From positions 1 to 64,000 of the forward strand of contig JAJZGG010000004.1 of the NCBI GenBank assembly GCA_021804965.1: a stretch of 64,000 nt of DNA, written 5' to 3'. Shown piece after piece: positions 8,201 through 17,680 of the stretch. The position numbers and the translations under genes are program-made. The stretch comes from Acidobacteriota bacterium (lineage in GTDB: Bacteria; Acidobacteriota; Terriglobia; Terriglobales; Acidobacteriaceae). Numbering within the stretch: position 1 is the first letter of the stretch; every line of letters starts with the position of its first letter. A model generated the notes under the pieces. The model saw only the letters and a list, made by a program, of their open reading frames with translations. It was not told the DNA's origin and searched no databases.

Positions 8201-9646
8201 ATGGAAGCAGTGATGTCCGACTCCCTCCATACCGCAATCCGGTCTGCAAACCAGCCCCTAAGCGAGCCCGGCCATTCCTGCCAGCCGGCCGCGCCTGCCA
8301 GCGCCGACTTTGGCCTCTATCTCTCCATCCCCTTCTGCCGTTCCAAGTGCACCTATTGCAACTTTGCCTCCGGCGTCTATCCCGCCAGCCAGCATGACCG
8401 CTACGTCGCCCGCCTCATCGCCGACCTCGACGCCAGCCGTGCCTGGAGCCGGTCGCAGGGCCTCGATCTGCCCGCCACGCTCACCTCCATTTACTTCGGC
8501 GGCGGCACGCCCGTGCTGCTGGCGCCGCATCATTTCGAAGCGATCTTTGCCGCCATCGCCCGCAACTTCCAACTCGCGCCCGGCATCGAGATCACCATCG
8601 AAGCCGCGCCCGGCCAGCTTGCCGACGCCACCCTCGACGCACTCGTCCGCTGCGGCGCCAATCGCATCAGCCTCGGCGTGCAAAGCTTCGTCGACCGCGA
8701 GTCCGCCATCAGCGGCCGTCTCCACACCCGCGCCCAGGTCCTGGCCGACATCGCCCGCATCCGCGCCGCCGGCATCGCCAACCTCAACCTCGATCTGCTC
8801 GCCGGACTCGCCGGCCAGACCCTTGACTCCTGGAGCGAATCCCTCGCCGTCCTGCTGGACACCGGCACGCCCCACGCCAGCATCTACATGCTGGAGATCG
8901 ACGAGGACTCCCGCCTTGGCCGCGAGCTGCTCGACGGCGGCGCGCGCTACCACGCCGCGCTCGTCCCCTCCGACGACGCCATCGCCACCATGTACCAGAC
9001 CGCCATCGAAACCCTGGCCCACGCCGGCCTCGCCCAGTACGAAATCTCCAACTTCGCCCGTCCCGGCCACGCCTCCCGCCACAACCTCGCCTACTGGCAG
9101 CGCACGCCCTACCTCGGAGTCGGCCTCGACGCCTCGTCCATGCTCTTTGCCGCCCGGGCCGCCGGCGCAACCGAAGCGCACCCCGAAGCGAACCCCGAAG
9201 CGAACCCCGAAGCGCATCCAGAACCGCACCCCAGCCTGCGCTTCACCACCACCGCCGACCTCGCCGCCTACCTCGAACACAGCGGCAGCCAGCCGGAACC
9301 AAGCCAATCCGACAGCCCGTCAACTCCAGCTGCAAGCCCAGCGGCAAAACCAGCCCCAAACCCAGCCGCAAGCCCGGCCCCACCCATCGCCGAGCAAAGC
9401 TGGCTCGGCCCCGTCCAGCAGCTCGAAGAGTCCTGGTTTCTCGGCCTGCGCTGCAACTCCGGCATCCAGCTCGACCCGCTCCGCCACACCTTCGGCCACG
9501 CCGCCCTCGAGCCATCTCTCGCCGCCGCCCAAGCCCTCGTCCACGACGGCCTGCTCGAGACCACCCCTCAGGGATTCGCCCTCACGCCGCGCGGACGCCT
9601 GCTCTCCAACGACGTCTTCGCCGCCTTCCTCCACCTCACGCATTAG
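8201..9646 (+). CDS. hemW: HemW-like radical SAM protein (coproporphyrinogen III oxidase family)
   Basis: About 481 residues. The radical SAM cysteines are in FCRSKCTYCNF (CxxxCxxC), followed by YFGGGTP and GVQSF, then the HemN C-terminal region. HemW proteins are heme chaperones rather than true HemN oxidases; the early motif order and the absence of the HemN N-terminal extension support HemW. The second half carries two low-complexity inserts, an (E/A/N/H/P) repeat near residues 325-345 and a P/A/S-rich stretch about 30 residues later, flanking a conserved TTTADLAAYLE segment. The ATG at 8201 has AAGG seven bases upstream; ATG 8213 is an alternative. Upstream ATGs at 8174-8186 belong to the dispersed repeat. 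Confidence 0.87.
   Translation: MEAVMSDSLHTAIRSANQPLSEPGHSCQPAAPASADFGLYLSIPFCRSKCTYCNFASGVYPASQHDRYVARLIADLDASRAWSRSQGLDLPATLTSIYFGGGTPVLLAPHHFEAIFAAIARNFQLAPGIEITIEAAPGQLADATLDALVRCGANRISLGVQSFVDRESAISGRLHTRAQVLADIARIRAAGIANLNLDLLAGLAGQTLDSWSESLAVLLDTGTPHASIYMLEIDEDSRLGRELLDGGARYHAALVPSDDAIATMYQTAIETLAHAGLAQYEISNFARPGHASRHNLAYWQRTPYLGVGLDASSMLFAARAAGATEAHPEANPEANPEAHPEPHPSLRFTTTADLAAYLEHSGSQPEPSQSDSPSTPAASPAAKPAPNPAASPAPPIAEQSWLGPVQQLEESWFLGLRCNSGIQLDPLRHTFGHAALEPSLAAAQALVHDGLLETTPQGFALTPRGRLLSNDVFAAFLHLTH
9170..9229 (+). repeat. 12-bp tandem repeat inside hemW
   Basis: Five consecutive 12-bp units close to CCCGAAGCGAAC encode a four-residue (P/T)EA(N/H) repeat. Units two and three are identical (9182-9193 and 9194-9205). 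The repeat is in frame and adds residues without interrupting the radical SAM core, so copy number could vary between strains. Confidence 0.8.
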
Positions 9647-9732
9647 CGCCGCGCAAGCAGCCGAGATCCATGCATGCAACCGCGCACGACGCAGCAGGCA
9701 CACGACCGGCCACGTACACGCAGCCCGGTTCC

Positions 9733-10749
9733 TTAGTGTTGCTTTTGCTCCGAGTGGATCTGTCGCGCCAGCAGCTCATACTGATCCGAGGCGATATAGT
9801 CCACGCCGGCGGCAATCGCAGCCTTCCAGCGGATGCGCACCGCCGCCAGCGAGCCAAAGTTGTATCCGTGAAACCATCCATTCGCGCTCAGGTCAGCCTT
9901 CGGGGAGCCATCCAGCGTATAAAAGCGAATCCATAATCCATTCGCATGTGCGCGCTTCACCAGCGCCTGCAGCCGCTCCTGCCTGGCCGCCGTCCACGCA
10001 CCCGCCGCCGGCTGTCCGGCCGGTTCCACCACGCGCCAGGAGTTGTTCCACCAGCGCCGATAGTTGCTCGCCGTCTCCGTATCCAGAACCTCCGGCGCAG
10101 CGGTTGGCAGCTTCTCTGCCGAGTGAATTGCACCGAACGCATAGATTTGCTCGCCATCGTGCAGCTCATCGTGGAACACCTTCTGCTGCGCATCCGCCTC
10201 GCCGGTCAGCACCAGGATCGGCCTGATCTCCAGCGGCTGCGGCCTGTCATCTTCAGCCGTCTTGCGGGCGCTGGTAATCCAGTCGGCATGGCTCTGCAGC
10301 AGGGCGCGAATGGCGCGCAGATGCTCCGGCTTCTCATCCTTGAAGTCGAGATTGAGCGTAATCAGCGGCCACTGCGATCGGTCTCCGCTGGCCAGCGCAC
10401 GCTCCACCACCGGCCGCACCGTGTCAAAGAAGTAGTGCTCCAACGTGGGTTCCTGTCCGGTCAGCGGTGCTCCATGCGTCACCACAGACCAGCTCCGGCC
10501 TGTCTTCGGATCGGTATACCAGGCCAGATCCTGTTCAATGGCCAGCGGCGTTCCCGTCGACAGTGAGCGCTCAATCCGGTCACTCCACCACTCGAAGTAC
10601 GGGTAGCAGTTGTGCGCATCCATTACGGATCGCGTGCCCGGCTGCGCATGGTCAGCCGCACGCGCGTCACGTCCCGTCATCCACACTGCGCCTGCCAGCA
10701 GCAGCGCCATTGCCCGCCAGTTCCTTCGCATTCCGCCTCCGATCCGCAT
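9733..10749 (-). CDS. Secreted PLC/GDPD-like phosphodiesterase
   Basis: 338 residues. A signal peptide (core MALLLAGAVWM) is followed by a TIM-barrel phosphodiesterase of the PI-PLC/GDPD superfamily. The visible active-site pattern is a histidine in VMDAHNCYPY, an acidic pair in IEQDLAW and a second histidine in VTHGAP. The barrel's end is seen in ANGLWIRFYTLDG and AGVDYIASDQYELL. Family members hydrolyse phosphodiester bonds of glycerophosphodiesters or phosphoinositides outside the cytoplasm; the substrate here is not defined. ATG 10749 (GGAG six bases upstream) and ATG 10731 (GGAGG four bases upstream) are both plausible starts. It follows the TonB receptor gene on the same strand after about 70 bases and may be cotranscribed. 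Confidence 0.75.
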   Translation of the reverse strand: MRIGGGMRRNWRAMALLLAGAVWMTGRDARAADHAQPGTRSVMDAHNCYPYFEWWSDRIERSLSTGTPLAIEQDLAWYTDPKTGRSWSVVTHGAPLTGQEPTLEHYFFDTVRPVVERALASGDRSQWPLITLNLDFKDEKPEHLRAIRALLQSHADWITSARKTAEDDRPQPLEIRPILVLTGEADAQQKVFHDELHDGEQIYAFGAIHSAEKLPTAAPEVLDTETASNYRRWWNNSWRVVEPAGQPAAGAWTAARQERLQALVKRAHANGLWIRFYTLDGSPKADLSANGWFHGYNFGSLAAVRIRWKAAIAAGVDYIASDQYELLARQIHSEQKQH

Positions 10750-10822
10750 CCATGGCTCCGGCAGGAATCATTCGTGCAGCGGCGCAACGGCATCCTGCCT
10801 GCCGTTGCGCCGCTCCGCCTGC

Positions 10823-13800
10823 CTAGAAGCTGATGCGCAGTGCAAACTGCATCACACGCGGATCGGCGGAAAGCGTCGTAATGGCTCCCGCGCTGCTGTT
10901 GCTCACGTTGCCACCCGGCTGGCCAAACACCGCATGATTGGCCAGGTTGAAGACCTCCCAGCGGAACTCGCTCGACCACCGGTTCGTGATCGGAAACTCA
11001 CGAATCAGTGCAAAGTCGAACAGGTCCGTCGGCGGTCCCACCAGCGTATTGCGGCCGCTGTTGCCGATCACGTACTTGCCCGGATCGGTGAACGGCGTTG
11101 CCACATTGCCGTTGGCCATGCACTTCGGGTTCAGGTTGTCATAGAACCAGCACTGCTGGCTCTTGATGTAATGCACCGGAGCGGCCACATTCGGCACCGC
11201 CGTCGCAAATCCGTAGGCATCGAGCAGACTGCTTTCGCTTCCCCAGCTTGCCGTGAACGGATGTCCGCTGTAGTAGGTGTAGACGCCCGAGGTCTGCCAG
11301 TCGCCCAGAATCCAACTCGCCACTCCATGCTGCAGCATCGCGCGTCCACGTCCGAAGGGAAACTGATACACATAGGTCGCCGAGATGCGGTTGCGCACGT
11401 CAAAGTCCGCACTGCCGTACCACGCAGCGTTGTTGCGTCCGTTCGGGGCATCGCCGGAGTTCGACTCCAGCTCTTCCGGCGCATTGTCCAGCGCATGGGA
11501 GTAAGTGTAGGCGGCGCGCACGCTCAATCCGTTGCGCATCGCACGCACCAGCGAGGCCTGCAGCCCGTGGTAGTTGCCGCGCCCAATCGAATCCATGTAC
11601 TCCACCTGCCCAAAGTCCGGATACGGAACCGTGCCGCCCGGAGCGCTCGCGCTCGTCACCACCTGGTTGCCGGCAATCAGCACCTGGTTATAGTTGCGCA
11701 GCACGTCCAGGTTGCTGGAGTGCGTGCCCACATAGTCCAGCTCGCCCAGCCAGGCCTGGCCCATCTGCCGCTGCACACCCACGCTCCACTGCTCCACCAT
11801 CGGCGGTGCCAGATTCGGATTCTCCGAGCGGATATGGAAGTTCTGCAGCTGGTTGAAGTTGATCGTACCCGGATTCAGAAAGTTCGTCGGAAAACCCACC
11901 GAGGGCTTCAGAACCGGCTGGCTGTTGCTGGCCAGCGTCTTGTTCACCAGGTTTGGCGGATTCTCCGCCAGCTGATTCTCGCTGCCAATGCGCTCCAGAC
12001 CCGTGTAGTAAATGCCAAAGCCGCCATGCAGTACCGTGTTGTCCGTCACCGCATAGGAGACACCAATCCGCGGCGCAAAGTCCGTCGTATTGGGATGCAC
12101 CAGCGTTCGATCATAGAGCGATCCGGACTTGGCAAAGACCAGCGAACCGCTACCGGCCGGGTTGAAGTTCGCCATCCGGTTCTGTCCCTCATAGGCCGGC
12201 GTATTGAAGTCATATCGCAGGCCCAGGTTCAGCGTCAGCCGCGGCGTCACCTTCCAGTCGTCCTCGGCAAAGCCGGAGGCCATCCACATCCGCTGGTCCA
12301 CAAAGAAGACATTCGTCAGCTGCGTATATTCGGTTGCACCAATCAGACCATCGGCATAGGACAGTCCCGTAAAGATGCCCGTGAATGTCAGATCGCCGCG
12401 CGTTCCCGGCTCATCCTGAAACAGATTGCGCATCGGCGCAAAGAGATTCGCGCCCACCTTCAGCGTCTGGTTTCCATGCGTCCAGGAGAGTGTGTCCACG
12501 TACTGATACAGCATTGGCACCTGCTGCTTAGGCAGGTAATCCGGCGAACCAAGGAAGGTCTTGTTCACAAACGCAGTCAGCGGAACACCGCCGCCCGTTG
12601 CCGGATTCTGCGGAATCCCCGGCACAAACTGCCCGGCATACTGCGTCAATCCAAACGGCTGCTGGGCGGCAAACGAGTAGTCCCGCACCCAGCCAAACCG
12701 GAAGTCATTGACCATCGTCGGGCTCAGCACCCGCGTATAGCCCAGCACGAGGCTTGCGCCCTTCAGAATCTGGTTGCCCCATGCCGAGGTGCCGCTGCCG
12801 TCGGCCAGTCCGCCAAAGTATCCCGGAATATCCCGCGTGCGGTTGAAGTAGTTGAAGCGCGCAAAGACCGTATCCACCGGCGACACCGTCCAATCCAGGC
12901 GCGTATCCAGACTTCCATTGAAATCCGTCAGCGCTCCGGTGCGCGAAAAGTTGTTCAGCTCCGGATAATTGGCTCCGCCGTTCTTGAAGTTCGGCTCCGG
13001 AAACAGCGCCATCAGCGCCTTCACGCTGGTGTCAATCTGGCTGGTCGGTATCTGGTTGTTCGTGTACGGCTGGCAGCCGCCGCTCTTCAGGTTATAGGGC
13101 GTCGAGCAGGTCGTCGGATCATAGATCGTCGGATACGGTGAAATTCCGTTTGCCGCTGCCGCCGCCGGACTGAAGTCTCCGATCCGCTCGTTGTCCAGCG
13201 GCACCGTGGCCACACGGGAAACGCCCTGCTTGATGCGCGTCTCCTCATAGTTGCCAAAGTAGAACAGCCGGTTGCGCAGAATCGGCCCGCCCAGGCTGCC
13301 GCCAAACTGGTTCTGGTTGTCCTCCGCTTTTTTTGTCAGCGACTGCTTGGAGAAGTAATCGAAGGCATCAAAGAACTGGTTGCGCACATACTCATACGCC
13401 GTTCCATGAATCATATTGGTTCCGCTGCGCGTATTCACCGAGACCACAGCGCCCGGCGCACGCCCATACTCGGCCGAATACGGATTCGTGATCACGTTGA
13501 ACTCGGAAATCACGTCCACCGACGGGTGCGCTGCCTCCGAGCTCAGCTCCTGCACATTCTCTGAAAACGTGTTGTTGTCGATGCCGTCCAGAATGAAGTT
13601 GTTCTGCAGTGAATGCACACCGTTCACGTTGAAGTCGCCCGTGCGTCCGGCCGCCGTCGATCCCGCCTGATTCGTATACCGGTTGATCTGCACGCCCGGC
13701 ACCACGCGCAGCAGGTCATCCCAGTTGCGCAGAAACAGTGGAGTCTCGCTGATCGTATCCTGTGTCACGATCGTGCTGATGGACGCATCATCGCGTGCCA

Positions 13801-14263
13801 GCGCATTCGCCTCGGAGGTGACCTGCACCGTCTGGCTCTCCGAGCCCACATGCATCTGCAGATCGGCACGAGCGCGCGCACCCACATTGATCGTCACCGA
13901 CTCGCTGGCCACCGTAAACCCGGGCGCCGTCACCGTCAGCGTATACACGCCGATCGGCAGATTCGGCATCTGATATTGCCCATCCGGCTGCGACTTCTCC
14001 ACGCGCCGGTAGCCGGTCGCGCCATCCACCACCATCACCTTCGCTCCGGCCAGCGCCGCACCGGAGCTGTCGCTGATCTGCCCGCTCAGGCTTCCCGTAT
14101 TCACCTGTGCCTGTCCCGGAACTGCCGCAGCCAGCAGCAACGCCACCGCCACCAGCAGCCACCCAAAGATCCGATTGCCTGCGTGTACTTGCACTCTTGT
14201 CCTCGGCCTATGGCCTGTCAGCATGCCTGCCGCAATGTGCTTCCGGATATCGAACCGCGTCAT
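10823..14263 (-). CDS. TonB-dependent receptor, Oar-like, with N-terminal carboxypeptidase-regulatory domain
   Basis: 1,146 residues, far larger than classical siderophore receptors but usual for the Acidobacteriota Oar-like family. Order: signal peptide (WLLVAVALLLAAAVPGQA), a carboxypeptidase-regulatory/SusC-like beta-sandwich (about 55-140: GSLSGQISDSSGAALAGAKV, YTLTVTAPGF), a plug domain with DDLLRVVPGVQINRY and NNFILDGIDNN, and a C-terminal 22-strand-type barrel ending in aromatic LRISF. It probably imports large substrates such as oligosaccharides across the outer membrane using TonB. The start has GAGGAGGG 7 bases upstream. A membrane-anchored regulator is divergent across a 284-base gap and the phosphodiesterase gene follows. 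The substrate is not evident. Confidence 0.93.
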   Translation of the reverse strand: MTRFDIRKHIAAGMLTGHRPRTRVQVHAGNRIFGWLLVAVALLLAAAVPGQAQVNTGSLSGQISDSSGAALAGAKVMVVDGATGYRRVEKSQPDGQYQMPNLPIGVYTLTVTAPGFTVASESVTINVGARARADLQMHVGSESQTVQVTSEANALARDDASISTIVTQDTISETPLFLRNWDDLLRVVPGVQINRYTNQAGSTAAGRTGDFNVNGVHSLQNNFILDGIDNNTFSENVQELSSEAAHPSVDVISEFNVITNPYSAEYGRAPGAVVSVNTRSGTNMIHGTAYEYVRNQFFDAFDYFSKQSLTKKAEDNQNQFGGSLGGPILRNRLFYFGNYEETRIKQGVSRVATVPLDNERIGDFSPAAAAANGISPYPTIYDPTTCSTPYNLKSGGCQPYTNNQIPTSQIDTSVKALMALFPEPNFKNGGANYPELNNFSRTGALTDFNGSLDTRLDWTVSPVDTVFARFNYFNRTRDIPGYFGGLADGSGTSAWGNQILKGASLVLGYTRVLSPTMVNDFRFGWVRDYSFAAQQPFGLTQYAGQFVPGIPQNPATGGGVPLTAFVNKTFLGSPDYLPKQQVPMLYQYVDTLSWTHGNQTLKVGANLFAPMRNLFQDEPGTRGDLTFTGIFTGLSYADGLIGATEYTQLTNVFFVDQRMWMASGFAEDDWKVTPRLTLNLGLRYDFNTPAYEGQNRMANFNPAGSGSLVFAKSGSLYDRTLVHPNTTDFAPRIGVSYAVTDNTVLHGGFGIYYTGLERIGSENQLAENPPNLVNKTLASNSQPVLKPSVGFPTNFLNPGTINFNQLQNFHIRSENPNLAPPMVEQWSVGVQRQMGQAWLGELDYVGTHSSNLDVLRNYNQVLIAGNQVVTSASAPGGTVPYPDFGQVEYMDSIGRGNYHGLQASLVRAMRNGLSVRAAYTYSHALDNAPEELESNSGDAPNGRNNAAWYGSADFDVRNRISATYVYQFPFGRGRAMLQHGVASWILGDWQTSGVYTYYSGHPFTASWGSESSLLDAYGFATAVPNVAAPVHYIKSQQCWFYDNLNPKCMANGNVATPFTDPGKYVIGNSGRNTLVGPPTDLFDFALIREFPITNRWSSEFRWEVFNLANHAVFGQPGGNVSNSSAGAITTLSADPRVMQFALRISF

Positions 14264-14547
14264 GGAAAACCCTCCTCGGAATGTTCAGGCCCGAGCCTGT
14301 CCAAACACCCCGATCCTACGAATTCCCCAACACGCCCAACAGAGTGTAATTTCCACCTCCACCGTGCATACACCCGTGCAAACTTCCGCTAACTCGCTGG
14401 CAGCTATCCACTTGCCTCCAAGATGAAAATCTCTCGAATCCGCCCGCTCTCCACCGTCCATCCCCCGGCATATTCATCCGCTGTTCATCTCGGTGTCCTA
14501 CAGTGCAAACAAGACAGTCCATCCATCGCCGGGAAGGAGGTCGTTCC

Positions 14548-15873
14548 GTGAGCCTTGCGCACATTCCCCTGGAGCCGCTGCCGGAGCAATCCGAGCTCGA
14601 TCTCGATCCGCGCTGGCAGGCTGCGCAGCGCATCGTCGCCAGCAGAATCTTCTCCCGCTCCACGCTGCTCACGCGTCTGCTGCTGCACCTGGTTGCCGCC
14701 ACCATTCAGGACCGCACACACCAGCTGACGGAAACCCGCATCGGCATCGCCGTCTTCTCCCGCAAGCCCGGCTATCGCACCGATGAGGACAACATCGTGC
14801 GCACCTATGCGCGCCTGCTGCGTCGCCGCCTCGCCGAGTTCTATGCCGATCCCCAATGCACCGAATCCATCCGGATCGAGGTTCCTGTCGGCCAGTATGC
14901 CGCCGTCTTTCTGCCCCACGAGCCTGCCGCTTTCCCTCTGTCCCCGCTCAACGAAAATCCCGACCCTCCCCAAACCCTCGCAGCTGCTGCCGACCCTCCG
15001 CATCCCTCCGAACCGAACCGCTGGCCGCGACCGCTTCTGCTGCTGGCCTGCGCGCTTGTGCTGCTCGGTGCACTGGCTTCGGTCGCAGTCATCCATCGCT
15101 TCCTGCATCCCGACCTTCGCAGCGCCTTCTGGAGCAGCCTTTTTCCACCCGACGGCCGCACCCTCCTCGTTCCGCCCGACAGCGGCCTGAACATCGCCGA
15201 AGACATCGCGGGCAAGCCCGTTCCGCTGGCCGACTATGCCAGCGAATCCCCGCTGCCCATGGCCCTCGGCGGTCTTGCACAGCAGGCCCGCCGCGACCTG
15301 CTCACCCAGCGCTATCTCGACTTTGAAAGCCTTCGCATCCTCGAGAAGCTGGAGCAGATTCCGCAGTCGTCCCCGCAGCGCGTCCAGCTTCGTTTCCCCC
15401 GCGATCTCACCCTCGACGACCTCAAATCCGGCAATGCCATCCTGCTCGGCTCCATCACCTCCAACCCCTGGGCCGAGCTGAGTGATGCCTCCTCCGACTT
15501 CCGCGTTGTCGCAAACCCGGAGATGTCCCAAGCCTGGATCGTCAACCTCCATCCGCAGCCCGGTGAAAGCGCCACCTACCAGAGCCACTGGAACGAACCC
15601 GCACACACCTCCTACGCGCTGGTCAAGTACCTGCCCAACCTCAGCGGCAACGGCAACATCCTCTTTCTCGAAGGCCTCGATGTCGCCGGTACCGAGGCAG
15701 CCGCCGAGGAGATTCTCAGCGATCCGGACTTCACCCAGGTCCTGCGCCGCGCCGCGCTGCCCAATGGACGCTTCCGGCCCTTTGAGCTGCTCCTGCAGAC
15801 CACCAGCCTGCGCTCCAAATCCGTGCACGCGCAACTGCTGGCCACGCGCATCCACGCCGCCGCCCATCCCTGA
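14548..15873 (+). CDS. Membrane-anchored winged-helix-like regulator with extracytoplasmic C-terminal domain
   Basis: 441 residues. The start is GTG at 14548, fixed by a strong AAGGAGG seven bases upstream; ATGs further upstream lack such a site. The N-terminal domain (about 20-120) has the pattern found in membrane regulators of Acidobacteriota and Proteobacteria: LLTRLLLHLVAATI, ETRIGIAVFSRKPGYRTDED, NIVRTYARLLRRRLAEFY, IEVPVGQYAAVF. One hydrophobic segment (about 165-190, LLLLACALVLLGALASVAVI) follows, then about 250 residues with no recognised domain, likely periplasmic. The N-terminus would sense or bind DNA and the C-terminus could receive an envelope signal, by analogy with ToxR-type proteins. 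It is divergent from the TonB receptor. Function is inferred. Confidence 0.75.
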   Translation: MSLAHIPLEPLPEQSELDLDPRWQAAQRIVASRIFSRSTLLTRLLLHLVAATIQDRTHQLTETRIGIAVFSRKPGYRTDEDNIVRTYARLLRRRLAEFYADPQCTESIRIEVPVGQYAAVFLPHEPAAFPLSPLNENPDPPQTLAAAADPPHPSEPNRWPRPLLLLACALVLLGALASVAVIHRFLHPDLRSAFWSSLFPPDGRTLLVPPDSGLNIAEDIAGKPVPLADYASESPLPMALGGLAQQARRDLLTQRYLDFESLRILEKLEQIPQSSPQRVQLRFPRDLTLDDLKSGNAILLGSITSNPWAELSDASSDFRVVANPEMSQAWIVNLHPQPGESATYQSHWNEPAHTSYALVKYLPNLSGNGNILFLEGLDVAGTEAAAEEILSDPDFTQVLRRAALPNGRFRPFELLLQTTSLRSKSVHAQLLATRIHAAAHP

Positions 15874-15913
15874 AAACTCTTACGGACAGGGCATCTCACG
15901 CACGCATCCAAAA

Positions 15914-15944
15914 GCAAGGGCTGCCCATCCGGGGCAGCCCTTGC
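15914..15944. terminator. Bidirectional terminator between convergent genes
   Basis: A perfect 13-bp stem (GCAAGGGCTGCCC / GGGCAGCCCTTGC) with a 5-base loop sits between the converging ends of the regulator and the type-B esterase. On the minus strand it is followed by TTTTGG, so it is best as the esterase terminator; on the plus strand no T run follows. Confidence 0.8.
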
Positions 15945-15977
15945 CAGCATTCCAACCGTTTGTGCTTGCTTTCCTCG

Positions 15978-17588
15978 TCAGCGTCGTGCCGGTGCTGCCG
16001 CCGGAGCCTCCGGTGCAGTGCTTGAGACATACGCCGCCGTCACATCCAGCCGCGCCTTCCACGGATCGGTCTCCGCCACCGGACCATGATCCGGCGTAAA
16101 GTCCATCACCATGTTTGTTTCCGGCGTAAACCGCGGCCACGCCACCGCATTGCCCGTGCTGGGATCGCCCGTCTTGGCAAACGACACCCAATAGCTCAGC
16201 ATCGCGCGGGCCGTCGCCTCATCCTGCGGAGCCAGGCTGCTGCCATACTTGGCCGCCACCGTGTCAAAGACAAACGGAATCTCCGTGGCATGCGGCGCGC
16301 CCGGCCACTGCTTGCGCATCGACTGCGCCACATAGCCGAAGCGATAGATGTAGGCCGGCTCACCCTCCGAGGCAAAGACGCTGGCCACAAACCGCGCCGG
16401 CTCCACCATGAAGCGATCCATGTTCACCATGTAGCGCACCGCCGCCAGGCTGCCCTTGCCGGTCGGATCATACGCTTCCATCGCCTTCTCGCGATTGGCT
16501 CCAAACCCGGCAAACAGCGCCTCCTTGCTGGGCTGGAAACCGAAGCCAATATCCAGGCTGTTGGTCCCGATCAGCAGCGGCACATGCCACCCGGCTCCCG
16601 ACAGATATACCGTCTGCGGATCGGCCACCACCACGCGCCCGTCGATCATCGGACCGGCATATCCGGGCTGCGACATCGTGGCCATGTTCAGGTTGCCGCG
16701 CACAGCTTCCGCAGGCAGTTTGCGCAGTGCCTCCAGCGCCGCCTTTCCGGTTCCCTGAATGCCCACGCTCCGCGCAAACTCCACACCAATCGACTCCGCA
16801 GAAGCCGGTCCGTTGGGCAGTGCCGTGCTCACATACCGTTCTCCGCCCAGATTCGTCCGTCCGCCGCCGGACTCAATAATCGCCTTCGTAAACAGCCCCT
16901 TGCTCAGCGGCGACGTCAGCAGCATATGCACGGAGAATCCGCCCGCAGACTCGCCCAGCACCGTCACGTTCGCGGCATCCCCGCCAAAGGCTGCAATATT
17001 CCGCTGCACCCACTGCAATGCGGCAATCTGGTCCATGAACCCATAGTTGCCCAGCATCCCGTCGGGATTCTCCCGCGTCAGTTGAGGAAACGCAAAAAAT
17101 CCAAACCGCCCCAGCCGGTAGTTCGCGCTCACAAACACCACGCCCTTGGCAGCGAACCTGCTTCCGTCATAGACCTCCGGCGAACTGCCTCCATTTACAA
17201 ATCCCCCGCCATAGATCCAGAACATCACCGGCAGCTTGTCGCCGGCATGCGTTCCCGCCGGCCGCCACACATTCAGGTACAGGCAGTCCTCCGACGGCTT
17301 GGTTCCCAGCGGTGCCGCATCGCTCGGGAATGGCACCTGCATGCAGTCCGACGAATATGCATTCGCCATCCGCACCCCGCTCCACGCCTTCACCGGCTGC
17401 GGTGCCCGCCAGCGCAGATCGCCCACCGGCGGCGCTGCAAACGATACACCCTTGAACGACTCAATCCCCTGCGCCACCACGCCGCGCACACTGCCGGCAT
17501 CCGTCTTCACCACGCCGCTCTGCCCATGCGCCACCACGGTTCCCAGCGCCACCATCGCAGCCAGCAACATCCTCATCTTTCCTTGCAT
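15978..17588 (-). CDS. Type-B carboxylesterase, secreted
   Basis: 536 residues with a signal peptide (MLLAAMVALGTVVAHG) and an alpha/beta-hydrolase core of the cholinesterase/para-nitrobenzyl esterase family. The signature EDCLYLNVW and the nucleophile elbow GESAGG are present, and the family's oxyanion region reads WIYGGGFVNGG. The catalytic acid and histidine are expected in the later ...EIPFVFDT and ...WPRF regions but were not placed with certainty. Substrate is unknown: family members cleave short esters, some carbamates. GGAGG lies about five bases before 17588; an in-frame ATG at 17576 is possible. The LysR gene lies 92 bases upstream on the same strand. Confidence 0.88.
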   Translation of the reverse strand: MQGKMRMLLAAMVALGTVVAHGQSGVVKTDAGSVRGVVAQGIESFKGVSFAAPPVGDLRWRAPQPVKAWSGVRMANAYSSDCMQVPFPSDAAPLGTKPSEDCLYLNVWRPAGTHAGDKLPVMFWIYGGGFVNGGSSPEVYDGSRFAAKGVVFVSANYRLGRFGFFAFPQLTRENPDGMLGNYGFMDQIAALQWVQRNIAAFGGDAANVTVLGESAGGFSVHMLLTSPLSKGLFTKAIIESGGGRTNLGGERYVSTALPNGPASAESIGVEFARSVGIQGTGKAALEALRKLPAEAVRGNLNMATMSQPGYAGPMIDGRVVVADPQTVYLSGAGWHVPLLIGTNSLDIGFGFQPSKEALFAGFGANREKAMEAYDPTGKGSLAAVRYMVNMDRFMVEPARFVASVFASEGEPAYIYRFGYVAQSMRKQWPGAPHATEIPFVFDTVAAKYGSSLAPQDEATARAMLSYWVSFAKTGDPSTGNAVAWPRFTPETNMVMDFTPDHGPVAETDPWKARLDVTAAYVSSTAPEAPAAAPARR

Positions 17589-17680
17589 TCCATGCCTCCA
17601 TAAACGCCATATCGAATATCGCAGCCGACTATATCAACCCGCAGCCGCATCTGTACAATGCATCGTTTCGAATCCATCGA

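Noticed and set aside
14503-14547. ATG at 14503 as start of the regulator.
   Set aside because: It lacks a ribosome site, whereas GTG 14548 has AAGGAGG at the ideal distance.
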